DNA from: CAZOZK01 sp964584245
Lineage (GTDB): Bacteria > Patescibacteriota > Microgenomatia > UBA1400 > PJMF01
Length of the DNA stretch: 54,327 bases
Assembly: GCA_964584245.1 (NCBI GenBank)
Contig: CAZOZK010000001.1
Coordinates: 1 to 54,327, forward strand
Direction: 5' to 3'
Position numbers and translations under genes: made by a program. Below the pieces are notes generated by a model. That model did not search any database. It saw only the letters and a list, made by a program, of their open reading frames with translations, and was not told the DNA's origin. This document shows, piece by piece, positions 33,667-41,105 of this stretch (positions are counted from its first letter, which is position 1; every line of letters starts with the position of its first letter).

Positions 33667-35781
33667 CTATTTCTGCATCTCACCAAATAACTCTTCGTAG
33701 ATGGCAGTCTGTTGTTGCATGGTAGCAATAATGTGGACAGGTTCCAGGCTGGCGTCTGCCTGGAAGAGACTTAGTGGAGACTGAGAGTCATTGATCCAGA
33801 CAAGATCTTGCTTATGAACAGTTACAAGGTAGACTTCTTTCTGGCCATAAAACTTGAATTCACCTTTGGTATTTGATCTGAGCACGCCTGCTACATTAGA
33901 CGCGCCAGGTTTAGATATGCGAATAATTACGTCTTCCAGTGGGTTTCCTAAGGTATCAATAACAACGCCGGTAATAATTGGCACCCTAAACCATCCGTAT
34001 GCGCGCTTTCCCAAGACGGCACAGTAGATGCCAAAGACAATAGTATTCCAGATACTCGGGAAGAGTAGTGCAAATAATCCAGATAAGAACCAGAGTGGCA
34101 GCGTCAAACTTGAGCCAATCCTAGATAGTTGTGACAAACGCAGTCTAAATAAATTTCCACCTTTCTTGATCTGATCTGGTGAAACTGGATCCATAGGTAT
34201 AAAAAAGAGGATATTTTGTTTCTGCGACGTAATAGTAAACGGTTCGCCAAGATAATGATTAGCCACATCAAGATAGGCAGCTCTCGGCTTCTTTGAGGGA
34301 AACAGATATTCCTGGTGAGCGACCGAGATGACATAGGTTCCGTTTGGTAACTTTATACCACTGTAGAAGCCATTGACGTCAGTAACCACTGTTTCGATGA
34401 GCTCTTGAGCCGTACTTTGAGTTCCGTCTTGAGAAAAAGTACGTATAGTAATCAGCGCGAAGGGTACTGGCTTGCCAGTAACACTGTCATAGACAAAGCC
34501 TTGTGGGTATCCTTTTGGCAACAATCCCAAAGCCTGAAGGATTCTGACTAGCACTATTAAAGATAACCCGCCACCAAACTGTGATGCTACGGCGGCAGTC
34601 GCAATTGCAGGCAAGAGGGCACTGACCAAGAGACCAGCAATAGGGGTGGTATCCTCGAGTGGTGCTAAAACAAAATCTGGGATTAGCCCTGCTAGATCAA
34701 GAATTGCTGGTGGGACATACTGGGCAACTTCAGTTATGACTGCATGTGCGATTTCTTCTGGTGGCAGGACTGGAATCTGGATACTCGGGATCTGGGGGGT
34801 TGTCGGGTCTGGTGTCGGTGTGGGCTGTGGCGTTTCTCCTGGACCAGGTGTAGGGGTTGGCACGGGAGTCGGCGTAGGAAGGACAGGGGTAATAATAATG
34901 ACTGGCGTGTTGATGATAAATGGCACATTAGTAAGCACACTTACATTTCCAGCTGGGTCTGTAATGGTAAATGACAAGTACATGACCACATCTCGAGGTA
35001 AAAGGGGGAGTTCAATACTCCAAGTGCCATTGGCGGCGATACTAGTCGAGTAATTAAGGTCAGCCTGATCGGGAATAGCCACGGTTAGTTCAACTGTACT
35101 GTTTGCTTCGCCGGTAGCAGTTAAAATTGGTCGATTTGTCTCAATCTCCACAGGGTTTGCTGGTATTGTTGAGATATCTTGTGCAGAGATAGAAACTGTA
35201 GCTTCTCCAATTACATTGAGTACAAATTGTGGGGCTTGAGTGTCTATAGTAAATGTCCAAGTAACAGACTCTGAGTAGTTGCCAAAGTAATCAGTTGCAC
35301 GGATTTTCCAGGTATGAGTGCCTTCAGCTATAGCATTTTTAGGGGTTAGTGTGTATTGATCAGTGGTAGAGTTATAGACTAATTTGTACTCACTATTTTC
35401 AGTTGAGCCAAGCGGTATATTAGAAAAAAGCGCATTTCCATCAAGATAAAAGGTGTAATGGTTCATGCCGTATCCGGATAAATAATCCAGGTTATCTGTA
35501 GACTCTTGCCAGACAAAATCAGGCTTAGATATTGTCTGATATGAATTATTACTCGGGCTAATCAGGATTGGGGTGCTTGGTGCAGTGGTATCCCAGACAG
35601 GAACTGTTGCGGTGACTATTGGAGTTTCGATCTTTGGATTTTGAGCAAGGGCCACGAAAGTAGTACTAAATAGAGGTGATACAGAGAGAAATAGAGTCAA
35701 AAATGAACAAAAAACTAACCTTAGAGCTAGTCCCATTTTTTTGGGAAGGATAGTTTTGAATGTCGGAGTGAACTGTTCCAC
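33667..35781 (-). CDS. Surface protein with Ig-like, Pro/Thr and carboxypeptidase-regulatory-like domains
   Basis: 704 residues. A hydrophobic N-terminal segment (~19-45, ending TTFVALAQ) acts as signal peptide or anchor. Residues ~55-290 look like Ig-type beta domains (HTWKIRATDYFGNYSESVTW; WSIELPLL; NVSVLTNVPF). A Pro/Thr linker (~294-340) and hydrophobic stretches (~380-430) follow. A carboxypeptidase regulatory-like domain (~432-505, GFVYDSVTGKPVPFALITI), two further membrane segments (~560-595), and a second such domain (~600-665, GVVIDTLGNPLEDVIIRI) complete it. Start is GTG 35781 with AAAAGG (minus strand, 35787-35792) 5 nt upstream. Last gene of a six-gene leftward operon, 29 nt after the previous gene. 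Role: envelope, otherwise unknown. Confidence 0.8.
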   Translation of the reverse strand: MEQFTPTFKTILPKKMGLALRLVFCSFLTLFLSVSPLFSTTFVALAQNPKIETPIVTATVPVWDTTAPSTPILISPSNNSYQTISKPDFVWQESTDNLDYLSGYGMNHYTFYLDGNALFSNIPLGSTENSEYKLVYNSTTDQYTLTPKNAIAEGTHTWKIRATDYFGNYSESVTWTFTIDTQAPQFVLNVIGEATVSISAQDISTIPANPVEIETNRPILTATGEANSTVELTVAIPDQADLNYSTSIAANGTWSIELPLLPRDVVMYLSFTITDPAGNVSVLTNVPFIINTPVIIITPVLPTPTPVPTPTPGPGETPQPTPTPDPTTPQIPSIQIPVLPPEEIAHAVITEVAQYVPPAILDLAGLIPDFVLAPLEDTTPIAGLLVSALLPAIATAAVASQFGGGLSLIVLVRILQALGLLPKGYPQGFVYDSVTGKPVPFALITIRTFSQDGTQSTAQELIETVVTDVNGFYSGIKLPNGTYVISVAHQEYLFPSKKPRAAYLDVANHYLGEPFTITSQKQNILFFIPMDPVSPDQIKKGGNLFRLRLSQLSRIGSSLTLPLWFLSGLFALLFPSIWNTIVFGIYCAVLGKRAYGWFRVPIITGVVIDTLGNPLEDVIIRISKPGASNVAGVLRSNTKGEFKFYGQKEVYLVTVHKQDLVWINDSQSPLSLFQADASLEPVHIIATMQQQTAIYEELFGEMQK

Positions 35782-35810
35782 ATGTGCCTTTTATCCTTAT
35801 GCGCGTAGTC

Positions 35811-36932
35811 TTATCTGTCTAGATTATCTTGGATTTCACTAGATTCGTTCTGAATTTTTTGTCGAGAATCCTGAGTGCTTTCTTGTTCAGCAAGCTGTGC
35901 AACCTGGTTTTCAAGTGATTCAATACGTTTTTTATCAAGCTTAGCTCGGTGGACCAGATGTCTTCTAACAGCAAAAGTGATAGCTAATAATCCAAGTAAT
36001 CCCGCACCAATGCCAATTACTAGCGTGGCAGGGAAGAACCAGAAAGAGGTATTTGCCATAGCAACTTGACCTTGTTCTCCAAAACTCATGGTGACTTCTG
36101 CTCTATAGAATCCTGCACCCCAGACTTTGTCCCACTCACCAGAGAATTCGCGAGTAGTTACTGGAAATACGTTTTTTGACTCCAGAGGAATAGTAGCTAT
36201 TTTTGTGCCAAAGAGTGAGTAAATATCTACAGAAATCTTTGGTGTAATGTGGATGTCAGATTGGTTGTCTACAATCATGGTGAAAGGAACCGGACCATAC
36301 TCGGTAAACTTTGGAAAGGAGAAATCTCGAACAAAAGCAGCTTCATTTATAGGACCATCAACAATGACGTAGAGTAGTGTGCCAACTTTTGGATTGACTC
36401 TAGATTCGGATGCAGTGCTGTCTATTTGGTTGAGTACATCTTGTGCTGTGCCGACTGGAAGCGGTTCATGCACGACCATTGCGTACTTTCCACCTGGAAG
36501 TGCATCTGCAGGAACTTCAATGAGGGCATTCAATTGTGCCGTCTCGTTTGGTTGTAGAGTTTGGGAGTTAGGTACAATAGTGATCCAGTTAGCTAAACTC
36601 CATTTGTTTGAAACACCATCAGGGAGTTCGACAGGGATTGGGGTAGAGCCATCTTCATCAAGAATAAAATCTTGAACCATGGTGAGTGCATCTATTGGTT
36701 GGGTTGAAACGTTACGAACTTTTAGGGTAATTTGTCTTTTTTCGCCTGGTTGGAGAAGCAAAGACCTGTCATCACCGACTCGAGTTGGACTAGCAACTAC
36801 TCTGATTTCATTGGTGATTACTTGAGCATTAGTCAAGCGAGGAAAAATAACTGTACCTAGAACAACTGTAAAACCAAGCATTAGACCGGAAAGCAGGTTA
36901 GTGTGTAAGTTTGGGCAGGTGGTTTTGGTCAT
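35811..36932 (-). CDS. Membrane-anchored DUF916-like surface protein A
   Basis: 373 residues. A signal peptide (~12-36, ending TNAQ) leads to a beta-sandwich region with VVASPTRVGDDRSLLLQPGE, KRQITLKVRNVS and VEVPADALPGGKYAMVV-type phrases, the layout of DUF916-like proteins that partner with WxL proteins in Firmicutes. Near the C-terminus is one membrane segment (~304-326), then a basic, coiled-coil-like cytoplasmic tail (LDKKRIESLENQVAQLAEQ). It lies 37 nt downstream of a secreted beta-protein gene and shares its anchored layout with the gene at 38498, suggesting two matched pairs. The family assignment is by general pattern, so moderate. Confidence 0.6.
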   Translation of the reverse strand: MTKTTCPNLHTNLLSGLMLGFTVVLGTVIFPRLTNAQVITNEIRVVASPTRVGDDRSLLLQPGEKRQITLKVRNVSTQPIDALTMVQDFILDEDGSTPIPVELPDGVSNKWSLANWITIVPNSQTLQPNETAQLNALIEVPADALPGGKYAMVVHEPLPVGTAQDVLNQIDSTASESRVNPKVGTLLYVIVDGPINEAAFVRDFSFPKFTEYGPVPFTMIVDNQSDIHITPKISVDIYSLFGTKIATIPLESKNVFPVTTREFSGEWDKVWGAGFYRAEVTMSFGEQGQVAMANTSFWFFPATLVIGIGAGLLGLLAITFAVRRHLVHRAKLDKKRIESLENQVAQLAEQESTQDSRQKIQNESSEIQDNLDR

Positions 36933-36969
36933 ATCGCTATAGTGTGTTTTTTAGTGCCAAGTATGTGAG

Positions 36970-38409
36970 TTAAAAAGTTGCCGTTGCTGTGTAGGTAATA
37001 CTATTCTGATAATTACCTGCAGCATTAGTCACAGCAGGGATAATACGGTAGCACACGTGAGCGGTATGAGAGTCAGCGACTGTCGTATGGGTCATCACGC
37101 TTACTGGAGATTGTGAGCCCTCTGCATCCGCAAATTGGCGGGCACAAAAGGTGCCAGTACAGTCGGTGTTGCTTGTATTATATTGAAATGGAGTAGAAGC
37201 TCCTGTGCCAGCTTGAAGTGAGTATCCAAAGCCTTTAGCTGCTGTAGTGTTCCACTCAAAATGGGTAGTATCACTCATTGTGCCAGCGTCACCTCGAGAG
37301 TCACGGATACAGTCAATATTAGCAATATCATCACCAGTACATGCATCGCCGTCTACCCCAAGTTGATCGTTTTCTCTTGCCGTCACGGCGTATCCACCGA
37401 TAGCATTTGTGGATACAGTTAGAGTTTGGGCAGCGTCAACAAATCCACCCAGATCCAAAACGCCGAATGGGACAGCGAGTGCTGTGGTTGTAACATCGGT
37501 AGTAACTCCACATCGGGTTTGGGCTGCAGCTACGCCTGTAATACTAAAACTAATTGTTGGATCAACAGTTGCTGTAACTTTTACAGCTTCAATGACTCCG
37601 ACGGCAACTGAAGTGCTATCTTGGACAGTTCCAGTAGTGTCTCTATGTTGAATAAGCAGCAAATGGCTATTTGCCACACCAGCAGTATGCGCTGCAGTAG
37701 CAGGCGCAGGGTTTATGATGCCAGTAATAACCATTGGGTTTGAGGTGTAGTTTGTGCCAACTCCGCCAGCGCCGGTGTATGGACAAGTAAACGCGTGGTA
37801 GTCCTGACTATTAATAGTGACAGCTGAGGCAACAGCTGTAGCTGTGCCAAAAGTATAACCACCACCATCAGTAGGACAAGTGACAGTTGGTGTACCAGCA
37901 GTAAAGTCAAAGAATCCTGCATCTGGAATGCCATCGGCATCACCAGTGGCTGCAGCTGGGACCAAAACGCGGAAAGAACCATCAAGTAAAGCAGTTGTAG
38001 TGATAAATCGTACAGAAAGATTTGTAGATTGCGCTGTGTATGCAGCATCGTCTTCATCTGCGTCGCCAGAAGCTAGTGCAGTTGTGGTTCTAAACACAGA
38101 ATCAGGAGTCGTGTCATCAACTGTATACGCATTTGCGCCAACTGTAACAGCGTCTCCCACTCTAATTTGATTGGTTGATTCAGAGGTGTAAGTACTATCA
38201 CCAGTGGTTTTAATAGTTACAATGGAACTTCCAGTCGTGTTACCAGATGCCAGACGGGCTTTAAAAGACAATCTAGAATTTGAGAGCGTAATTGAAGCAC
38301 TCGTCAAACTTGCAGATTGAGTTTGGGGATGAAGTAAGAGAGCTACACCACCAAAAAGAGAAAAAGCAAAAATGAGGCTTACAACACCTCGAGAAGGAAT
38401 TAGTTTCAT
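36970..38409 (-). CDS. Secreted all-beta surface protein, WxL-like candidate
   Basis: 479 residues from ATG 38409; a TTG two codons upstream (38415) is less likely. N-terminal signal segment (SLIFAFSLFGGVALLL). The rest is Thr/Ala/Ser-rich and predicted beta. The C-terminal half has TTALAVPFGVLDLGGF, LTVSTNAIGGYAVTA and a final NYQNSITYTATATF; the 249-residue protein at 39570 has matching phrases (LSIPLGTLVSG, LTISTRGAGGFTVYG, DYQTSIIYVAVPGY). Both thus end in a shared module that resembles, in position and pattern, the C-terminal WxL domain, though the literal WxL motif is not evident. No C-terminal anchor, so it probably binds the wall or its anchored neighbour. A possible internal promoter lies at 38432-38437. 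Confidence 0.65.
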   Translation of the reverse strand: MKLIPSRGVVSLIFAFSLFGGVALLLHPQTQSASLTSASITLSNSRLSFKARLASGNTTGSSIVTIKTTGDSTYTSESTNQIRVGDAVTVGANAYTVDDTTPDSVFRTTTALASGDADEDDAAYTAQSTNLSVRFITTTALLDGSFRVLVPAAATGDADGIPDAGFFDFTAGTPTVTCPTDGGGYTFGTATAVASAVTINSQDYHAFTCPYTGAGGVGTNYTSNPMVITGIINPAPATAAHTAGVANSHLLLIQHRDTTGTVQDSTSVAVGVIEAVKVTATVDPTISFSITGVAAAQTRCGVTTDVTTTALAVPFGVLDLGGFVDAAQTLTVSTNAIGGYAVTARENDQLGVDGDACTGDDIANIDCIRDSRGDAGTMSDTTHFEWNTTAAKGFGYSLQAGTGASTPFQYNTSNTDCTGTFCARQFADAEGSQSPVSVMTHTTVADSHTAHVCYRIIPAVTNAAGNYQNSITYTATATF

Positions 38410-38431
38410 AATCAACGTCTAGTTAATCATA

Positions 38432-38437
38432 ATTATA
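38432..38437 (-). promoter_or_regulatory. -10-like TATAAT upstream of the 479-residue surface gene
   Basis: TATAAT on the minus strand, 22 nt before ATG 38409, inside the 88-nt gap that is the widest in the operon. No good -35. It overlaps a copy of the ATAATTATAGG motif (38429-38441). Confidence 0.35.
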
Positions 38438-38497
38438 GGGTATTGTACAAGCATCAGTTTGGTTTTAGTTGCCTGGCGGATTTAAAGAAGTGTTACA

Positions 38498-39556
38498 TCA
38501 AATTTCTTGATGAGAATACATTCTAAAGATACTAAATACAATCCAGCCGAGAATAAGGACTGTAGCTACTAGTATAATTGAGTAAGGCAGTGCAAATACT
38601 GTTAGGCTTTGCTCCTCATTTTCTATAGTTGCCGTGATCGTGTAAGGGCCAAGTAAGAAAAATGGTTTATATCTGAAGATAGTAGAAACTGCTGTCGGAT
38701 CAAGATCTTCTGATAATTCTGTAGAACCAGCAGTTCGGAGGAGACGTGATGTATTTGCCAAGATCATATCTGGAAAAAAAGTAAATTGAGCAACTTCTGT
38801 ACCCTGCCAATTGGTGATTTTTGCGCTACCAGATGCTTGAGTGGCGTGAGAGCCTGTATTCTTTGCCAAAATGGAGAAGTGCAGATCTGATAAACTATCA
38901 ACTAGCCTTGGTGGTTGTATTGAATCGATGGTGATACTGCCGCGGTTACGATCAGAATTGCTTACTAATAGAATAATATTGCTGCCGATTGCTCCCTGAA
39001 CTTTGGTTTGGCTGCCAGGGTTGGCTTGGCTTGTGCCAATTGCAAAAGGATCCTGCTGTTCTTTAGCAAAAAAGAGCAGTGTGAGGGGATATTCTTTCTC
39101 TGGGCTGTTGGGCAGTGTGGTGAAGTTGATGCCGATTGTCTTTTTTTCTCCTGGCTGCAGAATAAACCCTTTTGTAGGTAGAGTTTGAGGCTGCGAATTT
39201 TCAGCAGAGGAAGACATTTGAAGTGTAGTATCAATTTGCGGAATAGGTAACTCGAGTGTGAATTGCTTGAAATCTGATTCTGCTTTCAATTGTGGGCTAT
39301 TACTGACGCCATCAGACTCAAAACTAACCAGATGTGGAGTGATTTCTACGGGAAGTTGGCCTTTTTGTTCTATAACAACTCGATGTTGCAGCGATTCACC
39401 AGGTTTCAGCGAAAGATACTCAACTGGAGGTGTAATAACTAAATCTATTGCCTTAGCAGTTTGGGCTGATACTTGAGTAGTGTTAAGCTGTATAGCGCCA
39501 AGTTGGATTGTGCTAAATATGCAAAGTATTAGTGATAGCGCAATGGTGTGTTTCAT
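38498..39556 (-). CDS. Membrane-anchored DUF916-like surface protein B
   Basis: 352 residues from ATG 39556; the frame is open further upstream but would overlap the previous gene and would put the signal peptide inside the protein. Starts MKHTIALSLILCIFSTIQL, a clear signal peptide, then LVITPPVEYLSLKPGESLQHRVV and FILQPGEKKTIGINF, the P-G-E pattern of DUF916-like beta-sandwiches. A C-terminal membrane segment (~318-340) and a seven-residue tail (RMYSHQEI end) anchor it. It starts 13 nt after the 249-residue secreted protein. Same arrangement as the gene at 35811. Its partner is most likely its upstream neighbour. Confidence 0.6.
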   Translation of the reverse strand: MKHTIALSLILCIFSTIQLGAIQLNTTQVSAQTAKAIDLVITPPVEYLSLKPGESLQHRVVIEQKGQLPVEITPHLVSFESDGVSNSPQLKAESDFKQFTLELPIPQIDTTLQMSSSAENSQPQTLPTKGFILQPGEKKTIGINFTTLPNSPEKEYPLTLLFFAKEQQDPFAIGTSQANPGSQTKVQGAIGSNIILLVSNSDRNRGSITIDSIQPPRLVDSLSDLHFSILAKNTGSHATQASGSAKITNWQGTEVAQFTFFPDMILANTSRLLRTAGSTELSEDLDPTAVSTIFRYKPFFLLGPYTITATIENEEQSLTVFALPYSIILVATVLILGWIVFSIFRMYSHQEI

Positions 39557-39569
39557 ATATCTAGTAGTG

Positions 39570-40319
39570 TTAGTATCCAGGCACGGCCACATAAATAATA
39601 CTTGTTTGGTAGTCTCCAGCTGCTTGGGTTCCTGATATTCCTGCCTTGTAGGTAACAGTAACAGCCGCATCTTCAGCGATATTAGGCGAAGTCATGACTG
39701 GTTGCATAGGTTGGGCGAGCTCGTTATTTGCAAATGGTCGAAAAAAAGTACTATTTGTAAAATCACTTGCAGCTGTCGCGCCATTGGCGTTGAATCCAAA
39801 GCCAGCAATATTTTGGTTAGTCCAGGCTTGGGCAGTGGTGTATGTGCAAGTTCCCGCATCACAAGTAGTATTAGGGATTTCAGCACCACCCTGGGTTAAT
39901 CGTAGTGGATTTGTCTCATATCCATAAACGGTAAATCCCCCAGCACCTCGAGTACTGATGGTGAGGACATTGGTGTCACTTGAATGCACTCCAGAGACGA
40001 GTGTGCCTAAAGGAATCGAGAGGTCTGAAATGGAAAAGCTAAACGTCCCAATCTGGTAAATATATTGGAAACCAGATCCAAGGAAAAAATTAGTTGAACT
40101 ATATGGTCCACTGCCTGTTTGCCCAACGGTGTCGGTCACGTTATAGCTAGCGCTGCTTTTTTCTCCAGAGGTGATGTTAAAATTGCCAAACTGGATAACG
40201 TAGGAATCAGATTCCAAGCGATCGGCTTGCACTGCGCCAGGAACTGCAAAACCAAGGCCAGCACCGCCCAGAACCAACAAAAAAAACAGTAATCCAGATC
40301 TAAAAGTGCCTTTAGTCAT
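39570..40319 (-). CDS. Small secreted all-beta surface protein, WxL-like candidate
   Basis: 249 residues. Signal peptide (~8-32, GLLFFLLVLGGAGLGF to VQAD). Mature part: DSYVIQFGNFNITSGEKSSASY, a repeated-looking N-terminal strand region, then the C-terminal module shared with the 479-residue protein (LTISTRGAGGFTVYGYETNPL and the final DYQTSIIYVAVPGY). Two cysteines (TTCDAGTC) in the middle. ATG 40319 overlaps the previous gene's stop by four bases (ATGA), which indicates translational coupling. No anchor. Confidence 0.7.
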   Translation of the reverse strand: MTKGTFRSGLLFFLLVLGGAGLGFAVPGAVQADRLESDSYVIQFGNFNITSGEKSSASYNVTDTVGQTGSGPYSSTNFFLGSGFQYIYQIGTFSFSISDLSIPLGTLVSGVHSSDTNVLTISTRGAGGFTVYGYETNPLRLTQGGAEIPNTTCDAGTCTYTTAQAWTNQNIAGFGFNANGATAASDFTNSTFFRPFANNELAQPMQPVMTSPNIAEDAAVTVTYKAGISGTQAAGDYQTSIIYVAVPGY

Positions 40320-41059
40320 TGTTGGTCCAGTATTTGTTGCTCTCTCGATCGATACTTCATACGCAATCTGCTCAAAACCTGCTCAACTTCGATCTCCACC
40401 AGACTAATTTGGCCAAGTAAGGCTTGTTTATTGGTGATCGGATCGTTTGCCAAACTTCGTAGTTGTTGAAGCTTGTGGGACACAAATTCATTCAAAAACA
40501 CCTCCAGATCAAGGGTTTGTCCCTCAAGATCAGTAAGTGTAGCTTCGTCTGCAGCAATAATATTTTTTTCGCGAATCACCTCTTCATACTGTGATTTTGC
40601 AAACAAGAAAAAGAACAAAATAATTGGCAAACTCAAGATATTCCCACTTAGCAACATGAAATTTTCAGGGGATACGCTGTAGTGAAATAGCATAATGAGT
40701 CCGGTTGTGATGCTGCTGGTCTTGTATCCAGAGGAAAAAACCAATAGAAATAGGTGGATATAGGTAAGCGAGTAAAAAGGTGAGGACAGGTTGCCCGTTG
40801 AACCAATCAAGAGGAGAAAAGCAAAGGTTGCAACTACCATCTCAAGCGAGCTGTGGGCTGGAACCAGGTACCAGAGCTTGGCTTGGCTCAAGCGTTTGAG
40901 TCCAAAGTAGAGCAGGACTGTCAGGCCAAATACTTGTAGTGAGTAAAAGGAGAGTTCAGGGACTTGCAGCCAGAGATAGGCAAGGCCAATAGATGCGGCC
41001 AGGAGAATTCCGTGGAGTACTGGATGTAATTTTGTGGCTGATTGTTGTGTAGGAACCAT
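40316..41059 (-). CDS. Sensor-like polytopic membrane protein with cytoplasmic coiled coil
   Basis: 247 residues. About six membrane segments fill ~15-155; the cytoplasmic end (~160-247) is a helical coiled coil containing EFVSHKLQQLRSLANDP and a second helix VEIEVEQVLSRLRM. This looks like the sensor and dimerisation half of a histidine kinase, with a histidine where a HisKA histidine would be, but no ATP-binding domain follows: the gene ends in LDQQ and overlaps the next gene by four bases. It may be a degenerate sensor or an unrelated membrane scaffold. First gene of the six-gene surface operon. ATG 41059 lies 9 nt after a good -10. Confidence 0.6.
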   Translation of the reverse strand: MVPTQQSATKLHPVLHGILLAASIGLAYLWLQVPELSFYSLQVFGLTVLLYFGLKRLSQAKLWYLVPAHSSLEMVVATFAFLLLIGSTGNLSSPFYSLTYIHLFLLVFSSGYKTSSITTGLIMLFHYSVSPENFMLLSGNILSLPIILFFFLFAKSQYEEVIREKNIIAADEATLTDLEGQTLDLEVFLNEFVSHKLQQLRSLANDPITNKQALLGQISLVEIEVEQVLSRLRMKYRSREQQILDQQ

Positions 41060-41068
41060 CGTTATTCC

Positions 41069-41097
41069 AGTATAAGCTACTCCAGCCTATGGTACAA
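41069..41097 (-). promoter_or_regulatory. Promoter of the surface operon
   Basis: Minus strand TTGTAC (41092-41097) and TATACT (41069-41074) are 17 bp apart. The start would be near 41062, only 2-4 nt before ATG 41059. The -35 overlaps the leuS -10 on the other strand. Confidence 0.6.
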
Positions 41098-41098
41098 T
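41090..41098 (+). promoter_or_regulatory. Extended -10 promoter of leuS
   Basis: TG-G-TACAAT, with TACAAT ending 7 nt before ATG 41106, so the transcript is expected to be leaderless. No good -35; the TG extension may make up for this. There is no Shine-Dalgarno in the gap. Confidence 0.5.
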
Positions 41099-41105
41099 TC
41101 AGACT

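Noticed and set aside
33447..33725. 92-codon frame after the AT-rich gap
   Set aside because: Overlaps the 3' end of the convergent surface gene and has no homology or coherent composition, despite the Shine-Dalgarno-like sequence inside it.
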